Shown here: in pieces, positions 39,202-47,612 of the stretch
Position numbering within the stretch: position 1 is the stretch's first letter
Layout: each line of letters opens with the position of its first letter
NCBI GenBank assembly: GCA_007988785.1
Contig: BJUU01000006.1
Span: 57,616-121,615, forward strand
Source: Agrococcus baldri
GTDB taxonomy: Bacteria; Actinomycetota; Actinomycetes; Actinomycetales; Microbacteriaceae
Direction: 5' to 3'
Length of the DNA: 64,000 bases
Notes under the pieces: model-generated
Told to the model about the DNA's origin: nothing
The model's input: the letters and a program-made list of their open reading frames with translations, nothing else
Databases searched by the model: none
Position numbers and translations under genes: made by a program

Positions 39202-40001
39202 CGCACCCCGCGCGACCGCCGCAGCCGGGCGATCACGGTGGCCGCGCCGATGAGCGCGCAAGCGACAGCGGCAGCGACGCCGACCGCGAGCGACTGCGGC
39301 TCGTCGAGCAGGCGGCCGACGCCGATCCAGCTCAGCCCCCACAGCATCGCGAGCGAGGGCGCGATCGTGCCCCTGCCACGGATGGCGATCGCGACGCCGA
39401 CCGCCGCGACGAGGGCCAGCACACCGACGGCTGGCAGCGCGAACGCGGCGGGCCGCAGGCCCGCGTCGGCGAGCCAGGCAGCGATGTTCGCGACCGTCGC
39501 GACCGAGACCCAGCCGAGGTAGAGCCCGAACGTGCCGTCGACGAGCAGCGCCTCGAGCAGCGAGTCGGCGCGCGAGCGCTGCAGCAGCTCGAAGATCGCC
39601 GCGAGCACCGCGAGCAGCAGCACGATCACGACCACCGTCAGGGGCAGCAGGCCCGCCTGCGCGCAGAGGATCCACGCGGCGTTCAGCACGAGCGACGCGA
39701 CCGCGAGCCAGCCGATCCGGCCCTGCCGCGGATCCCGGTGCTGCTTGGGCAGCGCCTGCCAGACGGCGTACACGCCCAGGCCCAGGTAGATGAGGCTCCA
39801 GATCGAGAACGCCGGGGAGGCGGGGGCGAGCGGGGTGGCATCGGCCGAGAGCGCGCCGCTCGACGAGGCCTGCACCTGCTGCCCGCCGAAGGCTCCGGAG
39901 CCGAGCGCCGCCATCGCGAGGGTCGCGGGCAGCGCGATGAGCACGGCCCAGGGTCGGATGCGGTCGGCGGCGGTCGCGGGCTCGGGTCGGTCAGGGCGCA
40001 A
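39198..40001 (-). CDS. TspO/MBR-like tryptophan-rich membrane protein
   Basis: Membrane protein of 267 residues with about seven spans, resembling the long tryptophan-rich sensory (TspO/MBR) proteins found in actinobacterial carotenoid clusters. The region PAFSIWSLIYLGLGVYAVWQALP carries the family's Trp/Tyr pattern. TspO proteins bind porphyrins and help regulate photo-oxidative responses. A TTG at 40001 is the likely start, overlapping the preceding gene by 11 bp; a downstream start is possible. Last gene of the carotenoid operon. Confidence 0.78.
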   Translation of the reverse strand: MRPDRPEPATAADRIRPWAVLIALPATLAMAALGSGAFGGQQVQASSSGALSADATPLAPASPAFSIWSLIYLGLGVYAVWQALPKQHRDPRQGRIGWLAVASLVLNAAWILCAQAGLLPLTVVVIVLLLAVLAAIFELLQRSRADSLLEALLVDGTFGLYLGWVSVATVANIAAWLADAGLRPAAFALPAVGVLALVAAVGVAIAIRGRGTIAPSLAMLWGLSWIGVGRLLDEPQSLAVGVAAAVACALIGAATVIARLRRSRGVR

Positions 40002-40464
40002 GGTGCTGCTCGCTCTCTGTCGGGATGGCGGTCGCGGCGCGCTCCCAGCCGGCGACCGGCCCGGACTCGACGAGGAAGAGCGGATGCGGCACCGGATCGC
40101 CGGGCAGGGGGGTCTCCGGGCTGCGCGCGGCGAGCTTCGCCCTGAGGTGCTGGAGCTCGAAGGCGAGCTGCCCGTCGGTCACGGGGACGCGCGCGACCGG
40201 CGCGGCGACGTCGGCCCCCGAGCGCTCGATGCGGGCGCGGTCGAAGCGGTAGCCGCGAGCGCCGGCGGCGGCCGCCACCGCCTCGAGGTACGCGCCGATC
40301 GCGGCGAGCGGGTCGGGCTGGGCGCGGAAGCGCTCGAGCTGCGGGTGCCGGGTGTAGCCGCGGGTGCGACCGGCGAGCACGGCCTGCGCGAGCAGGGCCT
40401 CGCGCCAGCAGGCGGTGAGCCCCTGCCGGTCGAGCAGCTCGGGGTGCAGCGACCAGAGCCTCAT
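39991..40464 (-). CDS. Pyrimidine dimer DNA glycosylase / endonuclease V-like protein
   Basis: Protein of 157 residues of the Pyr_excise type (MRLWSLHPELLDRQGLTACW, then RTRGYTRHPQLERFR), whose phage T4 relative cuts at UV-induced pyrimidine dimers. Aligned by eye with T4 endonuclease V, the catalytic Glu matches Glu22 (WREALLAQ). The catalytic N-terminal amine would be that of Met1, which should stay because Arg follows. Activity of this bacterial subfamily is not proven. It overlaps the SDR gene by 4 bp inside the pigment operon, linking DNA repair with photoprotection. Confidence 0.78.
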   Translation of the reverse strand: MRLWSLHPELLDRQGLTACWREALLAQAVLAGRTRGYTRHPQLERFRAQPDPLAAIGAYLEAVAAAAGARGYRFDRARIERSGADVAAPVARVPVTDGQLAFELQHLRAKLAARSPETPLPGDPVPHPLFLVESGPVAGWERAATAIPTESEQHLAP

Positions 40465-41939
40465 GCCGGCTCCTCCTCGGCGACCGCGACGATGCGGCTC
40501 GCCATCATCTCGAAGATCACGTGGTGCGCGGGGACCAGCGACCACCAGTAGAGGCGGCCGGCGAGACCGCTCGGCAGGAAGATCGCCCGCTGCCGGTATC
40601 GCGAACCGTTCGACGCGTCGATCGCGGGCTCGACCGCGAACTCGATCCAGGCACGGCCGGGCACCTTCATCTCGGCACGCAGCCGCAGCATCCGGCCGCG
40701 CTCGACGCGCTCGACCCGCCACCAGTCGACGGTGTCGCCCACCCGCAGCCTGCGCGGATCCCGCCGGCCCCGCCGAAGGCCGACACCGCCGACGAGCCGG
40801 TCGGCGATGCCGCGGATGCTCCACAGCAGCGGCACCGAGTACCAGCCGCGCTCGCCCCCGATCGCCTCGACCACGCGCCACACGGCCTCCGGCGAGGCGG
40901 CGGTCTCGCGCTCGCGCGCATCCTCGTAGACCGTCGAGCCCGACCAGCCGGGATCGCTCGGCAGCGGATCGGAGGGTGCGCCGGCGGCCGACGCGGAGCG
41001 CCAGCTCGACTCGATGTCGCCGGCCCGCTCGCGCGCGATCGCGAGCTGCACCGCGCGCCGGTAGCCGGTGAGGCCCTCCTCCGGCGGCGCGATGATCGCG
41101 TCGATGCGGTGCTCGGCGACGACGCAGTCGTGCAGCAGCGAGCCGATGAGCGGCATCGCGATCGCCCGCGGCACCGGCGTGACGAGGTTGACCCACTGCG
41201 AGGCGAGCCAGGGCGTCAGCACCGGCAGCGGGGCGATCGGTCGCTGCGGCAGACCCGCCTCGACGGCGTAGCCGTTCATGGTCTGGCCGTAGCGCAGCAC
41301 ATCCGGACCGCCGATGTCGAAGGCGCCGTGCACCTCGTCGGGCACGGTCGCGGCCGCGACCAGGTAGTGCAGCACGTCGCGCACGGCGATCGGCTGCACG
41401 AGGTTGCGCACCCAGCGCGGCGCCGGCATGTACGGCAGCACCTCGGTGAGGTGGCGGATCATCTCGAACGACGCCGAGCCCGAGCCGATCACGATGCCCG
41501 CCTCGAGCACGAGCGTCGGCACGCCGCAGGCCAGCAGCGCCTCGCCGACGGCCACGCGGGAGGCGAGGTGCTTCGAGAGCCGCTCGCCCTCGGGGTGGAG
41601 GCCGGAGAGGTAGACGATGCGGCGCACGCCCGCCGCCCTCGCGGCGGCGCCGACGTTGCGCGCCTGCGCGAGCTCTGCCGCCGAGAAGTCGCCGCCGGCG
41701 GCCATCGCGTGCACCAGGTGGTAGACGACCTCCATGCCCTCGACGGCACGGCGCACGTCGCCGGGCACCTCCAGGTCGCCCTGCACGATCTCCACGGCAT
41801 CCGACCACGACACGTCGCGCAGCCGGCCGGGATCGCGGGCGAGCACGCGAACGCTGTGCCCGGCGTCGAGCAGGCGCGGGGCGAGGCGCCCGCCGATGTA
41901 GCCCGTCGCCCCCGTGACGAGCACCCTCCTGCCGCTCAT
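40461..41939 (-). CDS. SDR family NAD(P)-binding protein with DUF2867 domain
   Basis: Protein of 492 residues. The N-terminus is an NmrA-like Rossmann domain (VLVTGATGYIGGRLAPRLL at residues 6-24, LARDPGRL, YHLVHAMAAGGDF in place of the usual YxxxK region). Residues about 335-492 are a DUF2867 domain (WWRVERVERGRMLRLRAEMKVPG and GRLYWWSLVPAHHVIF). The same pair is seen in carotenoid-linked genes of related bacteria, but its substrate is unknown. Coupled by 4-bp overlaps to genes on both sides. Confidence 0.83.
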   Translation of the reverse strand: MSGRRVLVTGATGYIGGRLAPRLLDAGHSVRVLARDPGRLRDVSWSDAVEIVQGDLEVPGDVRRAVEGMEVVYHLVHAMAAGGDFSAAELAQARNVGAAARAAGVRRIVYLSGLHPEGERLSKHLASRVAVGEALLACGVPTLVLEAGIVIGSGSASFEMIRHLTEVLPYMPAPRWVRNLVQPIAVRDVLHYLVAAATVPDEVHGAFDIGGPDVLRYGQTMNGYAVEAGLPQRPIAPLPVLTPWLASQWVNLVTPVPRAIAMPLIGSLLHDCVVAEHRIDAIIAPPEEGLTGYRRAVQLAIARERAGDIESSWRSASAAGAPSDPLPSDPGWSGSTVYEDARERETAASPEAVWRVVEAIGGERGWYSVPLLWSIRGIADRLVGGVGLRRGRRDPRRLRVGDTVDWWRVERVERGRMLRLRAEMKVPGRAWIEFAVEPAIDASNGSRYRQRAIFLPSGLAGRLYWWSLVPAHHVIFEMMASRIVAVAEEEPA

Positions 41940-42823
41940 CGCACCCCCATCGCCCAGGCGATGCAGAGCAGCGTGACGATGCAGCCGCAGGCGTAGTTGA
42001 CCCACAGGAAGTGCCGCCAGCCGCGGTTCGCCGTGGCGCTCGTCGCATCGCGAACGCGCCAGAAGGGCGCGGCGATCACCAGGTAGGGCAGCGCGATCAC
42101 GGCGCCGAGCAGCGCGGGCCACGGCGTCAGCAGCATCAGCAGCCCGGCGCTCGCCCACAGCGCCATCGCGAGCCGCACGGTCGCCCTGGCGCCGAGCGCC
42201 GTGGCGATCGAGGCGAGGCCGCCGGCGCGATCGGGCTCGACATCCTGCACCGCCCCGAAGGCGTGGCTCGCCATGCCCCAGCAGGAGAACGCCGCGAGCA
42301 GCGCCACGAGCGCCGGCGTCCACTCCGCGCCGGCGAGCACGAGGCCGTAGACGGCGGGGCTCACGAAGTGGGTGCTCGAGGTGATCGAGTCGAGCAGCGG
42401 CACCTCCTTCCAGCGCAGTCCGGGCGCGGAGTAGGCGACGACCGCGAAGAGGCTCACCGCGAGCACCGCCCACGAGGCGGGGTCGCCGAGGGCGACGAGC
42501 GCCACCACGAAGGGCAGCGCGAGCCCCACCGCCCAGCCGAGCGTCGCGCGATGCGCCTCGGGCGGCAGCAGCGCGCCCTCGACACCGCCCTTGCGGGGAT
42601 TGCCGACGTCGGATGCGTAGTCGAAGACGTCGTTGATGCCGTACATCGCGAGGTTGTACGGGACGAGGAAGAACAGCGTGCCGAGCACGAGCCGCGCGTC
42701 GACCGCACCGCTCGTCAGCAGCATGGCCGCCGCGAACGGGAACGCCGTGTTGACCCAGCTCACCGGGCGCGAGACCAGCAGCAGGCGGCGGGCGAGCCCC
42801 GGCGAGGGGAGCACGTCAGTCAT
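41936..42823 (-). CDS. crtEb: Lycopene elongase (UbiA prenyltransferase family)
   Basis: Membrane prenyltransferase of 295 residues that adds C5 units to both ends of lycopene on the way to C50 carotenoids. The aspartate-rich motif NDVFDYASDVGNPRKGG lies near residues 64-80 and a second, DVEPDRAGG, at about 190. Its position after the two cyclase genes matches Corynebacterium glutamicum (crtYe-crtYf-crtEb). It overlaps crtYf by 8 bp. Confidence 0.92.
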   Translation of the reverse strand: MTDVLPSPGLARRLLLVSRPVSWVNTAFPFAAAMLLTSGAVDARLVLGTLFFLVPYNLAMYGINDVFDYASDVGNPRKGGVEGALLPPEAHRATLGWAVGLALPFVVALVALGDPASWAVLAVSLFAVVAYSAPGLRWKEVPLLDSITSSTHFVSPAVYGLVLAGAEWTPALVALLAAFSCWGMASHAFGAVQDVEPDRAGGLASIATALGARATVRLAMALWASAGLLMLLTPWPALLGAVIALPYLVIAAPFWRVRDATSATANRGWRHFLWVNYACGCIVTLLCIAWAMGVR

Positions 42824-43136
42824 CCGAGCCCCCGGCGGCCGCACGGCTCCGCGCCGGCAGCAGCCGCCACAGCGCGACGACGATGAGCACGGCGATGCCC
42901 GCGTAGCCGAGATCCTCCACCGGCGCGAGCCCCAGGCGCGGGCCCAGCAGCAGCGCCTCGTCGTAGCGGAAGAGGTCGATCGCGATCATCAGCGAGTCGA
43001 ACGCGACGGTGAGCGCGAGCACCGCGCCGAGCGCGACCGCGAGCGCCGCCCAGCCGCGACGGTCGCGCCTGATGCCGACGACCGTGCACACGGCGGCGGC
43101 GACCAGCAGCGGCAGGAGCAGCACGGCGTAGCTCAC
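42816..43136 (-). CDS. crtYf: C50 carotenoid epsilon-cyclase subunit CrtYf
   Basis: Small membrane protein of 106 residues with three spans and the lycopene-cyclase-domain pattern (FRYDEALLLGPRLGLAPVEDLGYA). With CrtYe it forms the heterodimer that cyclises the elongated end groups to give decaprenoxanthin. Translation starts at GTG 43136, overlapping the crtYe stop by 4 bp. Confidence 0.88.
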   Translation of the reverse strand: MSYAVLLLPLLVAAAVCTVVGIRRDRRGWAALAVALGAVLALTVAFDSLMIAIDLFRYDEALLLGPRLGLAPVEDLGYAGIAVLIVVALWRLLPARSRAAAGGSDD

Positions 43137-43498
43137 GGCGCCTCCCCTGCCCGTGCGGTGGCCCGGCTCGCCGAGGAGCGGCGGGCACGCGCGGCGAGCA
43201 CCCGCGCAGCGCCGGCGAAGGCGACGAGCGAGACGTACGCGAGGAAGACCAGGAAGGCGAGCTCCTCGATCGGCAGGTGCGGCAGCACCTCGATGCCGGT
43301 CATCCACGGCGAGGCGCCGAGCCGGAAGCTGCCCGTGGCGATCGCCGCCAGATCGAGCAGCAGCATGACGGCGGCGGTCGCGCCGACCGCGACGAGCGCC
43401 CGCCGGGGGTCGGCGAACAGCGCGAGCCGCCAGCGGGCATCGATGGCGCCGACGCCGAGCGCCGAGACGACGAGCGCCATGAGATAGGCGAGGCTCAC
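43133..43498 (-). CDS. crtYe: C50 carotenoid epsilon-cyclase subunit CrtYe
   Basis: Membrane protein of 121 residues, partner of CrtYf. The cyclase signature PIEELAFLVFLAYVSLVAF is near residues 76-94, with the Glu pair typical of the family. GTG 43498 overlaps the crtI stop (GTGA); a GTG one codon earlier is possible. The tail is basic and outside the membrane. Confidence 0.88.
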   Translation of the reverse strand: MSLAYLMALVVSALGVGAIDARWRLALFADPRRALVAVGATAAVMLLLDLAAIATGSFRLGASPWMTGIEVLPHLPIEELAFLVFLAYVSLVAFAGAARVLAARARRSSASRATARAGEAP

Positions 43499-45075
43499 GA
43501 CGCCTCCTCCACGACCGCGTCGCCGCGCGGCCGCAGCGGACCGTTCGAGCGGTCGCCGCGCACGTGCTTGACGACGAGCTCGGCGGAGATCAGGCACATC
43601 GGCACGCCGATGCCCGGCACCGTCGTGGCGCCGGCGAGCAGCAGGTCGCGCACCCGCGGATGCCGGGTCGAGCCGCGCAGGAACGCGCTCTGCCGCAGCG
43701 TGTGCGCGGGCCCGAGCGCTGTGCCGCGCCAGGCGTCGAAGTCGCGCGCGAAGTCGGCGGGTCCGATCGTGCGACGCGTCACCACGCGCTCGGCGAGGTC
43801 GTCGATGCCTGCCCACGAGCCGAGCTGGGCGATGGCCCGGTCGGCGATCGCCTCGACGGGCGCGCTGCCGCGGCCGTCGATGCCGCCCCGCCCCAGCCGC
43901 AGATCCGGCGGCACGGGCACGAGCACGAACAGCGCCTCGTGCCCGGCCGGCGCGACCGAGGCGTCGGTGGCGGATGTGCGGCTGACGTAGAGCGAGGCGG
44001 GATCGGTCACGCCGTCGATCGCCCGGGCCGCGGGCTCGCCGAAGATGCGCCGGAACCCCTCCTCCCAGTCGCGGCTGAACAGCAGCGTGTGGTGCGCCAG
44101 CTGCGGCAGCTCGCCCTCGATGCCGAGCATCACCAGCACGGCCGAGGGCCCGGCGACGCGCGTCGCCCAGCGGCGCCTGCCGTGCTCGGCGAGCCCCGGC
44201 ACGTGCGCGAGCAGCCGCGTGTCGGTCGCGTGGCCGTCGGCGGCGGAGACGACGAGGTCGGCCCGCATCCGCTCGCCGCCCGCGAGCTCGACGCCGCGCG
44301 CCGCACCGTCGTCGACCAGGATGCGCTCGACCCGCGTGCCGGTGCGCACCTCGACGCCGGCCGCACGCGCGAGGCGCTCGAGCGCATCGACCACCGCGCC
44401 GAAGCCGCCCAGGGGGTACCAGACGCCCTCCACGAGGTCGAAGTGGCTCATCAGGTGGTACATCGAGGGCGCCGAACTCGGCTCGGTGCCGAGGAACACC
44501 GCGGGGTAGCCGAGCACCTGCCGCAGGCGCCGATCGCCGAACGAGCGCGCGATGCGCGACTCGAGGGGCTCGATCAGCAGCCGGGCGAGCCTCGGCAGCC
44601 GCCGGGCGAGGCCGTGCCCCGCGAGCGCGCGCGGCGAGTCGAAGCGGTTCGAGAGCAGGCCTGCGGTGGCGAGCACCGCCGTCTCGGTCGCCGAGTCGAG
44701 GTAGGCGCGCAGCCGCGCCCCCGCACCGGGCTCGATCGCCTCGAAGCGCTCGATCGTGGTGGCGGGGTCGCCGGCGATCTCCATCGGCTCGGGCTCGCCC
44801 TCGAAGAGCACCCGGTAGGCGGGGTCGAGCCGCACGATGTCGAGCTCGTCGTCGAGGCTGGAGCCGAGCATCCGGAACGCGTGCTCGTAGGGCTCGCGCA
44901 TGAGCATCCACGAGGGACCGGTGTCGAACAGGAAGCCACCGGAGCGCCAGGTGCCGGCGCGCCCGCCGAGCGCCTCGGCCTGCTCGATCAGCGTCACGCG
45001 ATGGCCGTCGCGGGCGAGCAGGCCCGCGCTGGCGATGCCGGCGATGCCCCCGCCGACGACGACGATGCGGCTCAT
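43495..45075 (-). CDS. crtI: Phytoene desaturase CrtI
   Basis: FAD-dependent desaturase of 526 residues converting phytoene to lycopene. The N-terminal fold VVVGGGIAGIASAGLLARDGHRVTLIEQ (split over residues 5-32) and GGRAGTWRSGGFLFDTGPSWML are typical, as is the C-terminal bacterial-type phytoene dehydrogenase ending with GATTVPGIGVPMCLISAELV. All four expected sections are intact. It overlaps crtB by 4 bp. Confidence 0.96.
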   Translation of the reverse strand: MSRIVVVGGGIAGIASAGLLARDGHRVTLIEQAEALGGRAGTWRSGGFLFDTGPSWMLMREPYEHAFRMLGSSLDDELDIVRLDPAYRVLFEGEPEPMEIAGDPATTIERFEAIEPGAGARLRAYLDSATETAVLATAGLLSNRFDSPRALAGHGLARRLPRLARLLIEPLESRIARSFGDRRLRQVLGYPAVFLGTEPSSAPSMYHLMSHFDLVEGVWYPLGGFGAVVDALERLARAAGVEVRTGTRVERILVDDGAARGVELAGGERMRADLVVSAADGHATDTRLLAHVPGLAEHGRRRWATRVAGPSAVLVMLGIEGELPQLAHHTLLFSRDWEEGFRRIFGEPAARAIDGVTDPASLYVSRTSATDASVAPAGHEALFVLVPVPPDLRLGRGGIDGRGSAPVEAIADRAIAQLGSWAGIDDLAERVVTRRTIGPADFARDFDAWRGTALGPAHTLRQSAFLRGSTRHPRVRDLLLAGATTVPGIGVPMCLISAELVVKHVRGDRSNGPLRPRGDAVVEEAS

Positions 45076-45986
45076 CGTGCGGGCTCCGCGGTCGCGAGGC
45101 GCGTGCGCGGCGCGGTCGCTCGGCCCAGCCCGGCGCTGAGCGCGGCGCGCGCCACGATAGCCGCCTTCTGGGCGCTCGGCACGCTGATGCGGCGCGCGGG
45201 CAGCTGCGCAGCGGGGGTGTCGCGGATGCGCCGGCCGAGCGCCGCGAAGATGTCGTGCGCGGCGATGACGGCCGGGCGCGCCTCGCGCGGCAGCAGCTCG
45301 ACGGCGGAGCGCGCGACGCGCAGCTCGCCCTCGAGGCGTTCCAGCACCCGCTGCACCGCCTCGTCGCTCGGCCGCATCGGGTCGACGCCCGGCAGGTAGG
45401 CACGGCCGAGGCCGGTCGCGTCGGCCCCCAGGTCGCGCAGGAAGTTGACGACCTGGAAGGCGCTGCCGAGCGCCCGTGCGCCGCGCACCACCCGGGTGGC
45501 CTCGGCCTCCGGCAGTCGCGCCCCGCCGAGGAAGCAGTGCACGCACATGACGCCGATGACCTCCGCCGAGCCGTAGACGTAGGCGCGCAGCTCGCGCTCG
45601 TCGGCGAAGGCGACCGGCTGCAGGTCGCGCCGCATGGCGGCGAAGAACGGCGCCGTCTGCTCGCTCGTGATGCCGACCCTGCGCGCGGTCTCGGCGAAGG
45701 CATGCACGATCAGGTCGGCGCTGAACCCGGTCGCGAGCGCGCGCTCGACCTCGCGCTCGAGCGCGTCGAGCACGTCGTGGCAGGCGGCGGCGTCGAGCCC
45801 GGACTCGGCGCCCGGGCCGTCGACGATCTCGTCGGCGACCCGCACGAGCGCGTAGACGGTGCCGATGTCGCCGCGCATGGTGGGCGGCAGCAGCCGGCTC
45901 GCGAGCCCGAACGACGTCGAGTACGACGCGATGACCTCGCCGCTCGCGCGCCTGGCGGTCGCGGTGTAGGCCGCGAGGCCGGTCAT
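45072..45986 (-). CDS. crtB: Phytoene synthase CrtB
   Basis: Prenyltransferase of 304 residues joining two geranylgeranyl diphosphates to phytoene. Aspartate-rich motifs: RVADEIVDGPG (first) and QVVNFLRDLGADATGLGRAYLP (second). The signature SYSTSFGLASRLLPP lies near residues 20-34. It overlaps crtE by 4 bp. Confidence 0.95.
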   Translation of the reverse strand: MTGLAAYTATARRASGEVIASYSTSFGLASRLLPPTMRGDIGTVYALVRVADEIVDGPGAESGLDAAACHDVLDALEREVERALATGFSADLIVHAFAETARRVGITSEQTAPFFAAMRRDLQPVAFADERELRAYVYGSAEVIGVMCVHCFLGGARLPEAEATRVVRGARALGSAFQVVNFLRDLGADATGLGRAYLPGVDPMRPSDEAVQRVLERLEGELRVARSAVELLPREARPAVIAAHDIFAALGRRIRDTPAAQLPARRISVPSAQKAAIVARAALSAGLGRATAPRTRLATAEPAR

Positions 45987-47002
45987 CGCTCGCGCTCCGC
46001 GCAGCGCTCGAGCAGCTCGACGAGGCCGTCGCGCGTCGCCTGCTCGACAGGCGCGTCGTCGATCATCGAGCGCACCGCGGCCGTCGCCTCGGCGATGCGC
46101 TGCTCGACGGCAGCGAGGGCCCCGCTGCCCCGCATGACGTGGCGCACGCGCGCAGCGGCGCCCGCGTCGGCGCCGGCGTCGCCGTAGTGGGAGGCGACCG
46201 TCGGCCATGCCGGGTCGCGGCTCGCGAGCGCCGACAGCAGTGTCGGCGCTCCGGCCCGGATGTCGCTCAGGGCGCTCTTGCCGGTGACGGCCTCGTCGCC
46301 GAAGACCCCCAGCACGTCATCGCGCAGCTGGTAGACGACGCCCAGCCGCAGGCCGATCGCACCCAGCGCCGCGATCGCCGCTTCGCTCCTGCCGCCCAGC
46401 ACCGCCCCGATCACGAGCGGCGCACGGAAGGAGTAGTCGGCGGTCTTGCCCTCCAGCATGCGCTCGATCACAGCCTCCTCCGGGGCGGTGCCGGCCAGCA
46501 GCACGTCGTCGTGCTCGCCCTCGGCCGCGTGCACCATGGCGCGCTCGACGACGTCGACGATGCGCGCTCGGACGGTGTGCGGCAGCTCGAGCCTCGCGAG
46601 CGCCGCGAGCGCCCGCACGAGCAGCGCGTCGCCCGCGACGATCGCGGTCGCGAGCCCCACCCGGTCGGCCGCGGCGGGCGCGAGCCCCGCGGCGGCGGCC
46701 GCACGGCGCGCGGCGAAGGCGACCGAGGGCTCGCCGCGACGCTCGTCGTCGCCGTCGATGACGTCGTCGTGCACGAGCAGCGCGGCGTGCAGCAGCTCGA
46801 TGGCCGCGGCGGCCTCCACGACGGCGCCCCGCTCGGCGCGCTCACCTGCCGCCAGCAGCAGCATCCGGGGCCGCAGCAGCTTGCCGCCCGCGACCGCGCG
46901 CGAGGCGGCCTGCTCCACGGCATGCGCGTCGCTCGGGGCCGCGAGCGATCGGACGCGCCGCTCGACCTCGTCGAGCAGCGTCGGCGCGCCGACGGCCGTC
47001 AC
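45983..47002 (-). CDS. crtE: Geranylgeranyl diphosphate synthase CrtE
   Basis: Prenyl diphosphate synthase of 339 residues that makes the C20 precursor. The first aspartate-rich motif is in LLVHDDVIDGDDERRG and the second in YQLRDDVLGVFGD, with GKLLRPRMLLLAAG near the N-terminus. GTG 47002 overlaps the idi stop. In Corynebacterium the product GGPP is the ligand that releases CrtR, so the enzyme may control its own operon. Confidence 0.94.
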   Translation of the reverse strand: MTAVGAPTLLDEVERRVRSLAAPSDAHAVEQAASRAVAGGKLLRPRMLLLAAGERAERGAVVEAAAAIELLHAALLVHDDVIDGDDERRGEPSVAFAARRAAAAAGLAPAAADRVGLATAIVAGDALLVRALAALARLELPHTVRARIVDVVERAMVHAAEGEHDDVLLAGTAPEEAVIERMLEGKTADYSFRAPLVIGAVLGGRSEAAIAALGAIGLRLGVVYQLRDDVLGVFGDEAVTGKSALSDIRAGAPTLLSALASRDPAWPTVASHYGDAGADAGAAARVRHVMRGSGALAAVEQRIAEATAAVRSMIDDAPVEQATRDGLVELLERCAERER

Positions 47003-47550
47003 GCCGCACCCGCGAGCACCGGCAGCTGCTCGGCCTGCAGCACGAGCCAGGGGCTGAACGCCCACGGCGTCGCGCTGATGCCGGCGAGCAGCGCCTCCGG
47101 CTCCACCCACCGCCACTCGAGCACCTCGGCGGCATCCGGTCGCAGCTCGCCCTCGATCCTGCCGAGGAAGACGGGGCAGCGCTCGTGCTCGACGATGCCG
47201 CCGGCGTCGACGGCGCGGTAGGCGAACTCGGGCAGCACGAGCTCGAGCTGCCGCGCGCCGACGCCGAGCTCCTGCTGCAGCCGGCGCCGCACCGCCGACT
47301 CCATCGGCTCGTCGGGGGCCGGATGCCCGCAGCACGCGTTCGTCCAGACGCCCGGCCACGCCGCCTTCGACAGCGCCCGACGGGTGACGAGCATCCGCCC
47401 CTCGTCGTCCAGCAGATGGCACGAGAAGGCCAGGTGCAGCGGCGTCGCGTCGGTGTGCACCGCGGCCTTCGGCGCGGTGCCGATCCGCTCGCTCGCCGCG
47501 TCGAGCAGCACGACGAGCTCCTGCTCGCGCGAACCATCGGAAGCGTCCAT
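46999..47550 (-). CDS. idi: Isopentenyl-diphosphate delta-isomerase (type 1)
   Basis: Isomerase of 183 residues, NUDIX fold. The catalytic Cys is in WTNACCGHP and the Glu in YRAVDAGGIVEHE. It supplies dimethylallyl diphosphate for the carotenoid pathway. First gene of the operon. It has no ribosome site; TACGCT at 47562-47557 (minus) lies 6 bp before ATG, so the operon is predicted to begin with a leaderless transcript next to the CrtR operator. Confidence 0.93.
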   Translation of the reverse strand: MDASDGSREQELVVLLDAASERIGTAPKAAVHTDATPLHLAFSCHLLDDEGRMLVTRRALSKAAWPGVWTNACCGHPAPDEPMESAVRRRLQQELGVGARQLELVLPEFAYRAVDAGGIVEHERCPVFLGRIEGELRPDAAEVLEWRWVEPEALLAGISATPWAFSPWLVLQAEQLPVLAGAA

Positions 47551-47556
47551 GCGGCG

Positions 47557-47606
47557 AGCGTAGCAAATGCTGAGCCTAGGCAACTATAAGTTGAGCAACA
47601 TAGAAT
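47557..47606. promoter_or_regulatory. Divergent idi/crtR promoter with CrtR operator
   Basis: CAACTATAAGTTG at 47581-47593 is a perfect palindrome (CAACT-ATA-AGTTG) midway between the two leaderless -10 boxes: TACGCT for idi (47562-47557, minus) and TAGAAT for crtR (47601-47606). A bound repressor would block both. Confidence 0.85.
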
Positions 47607-47612
47607 GCCGCC

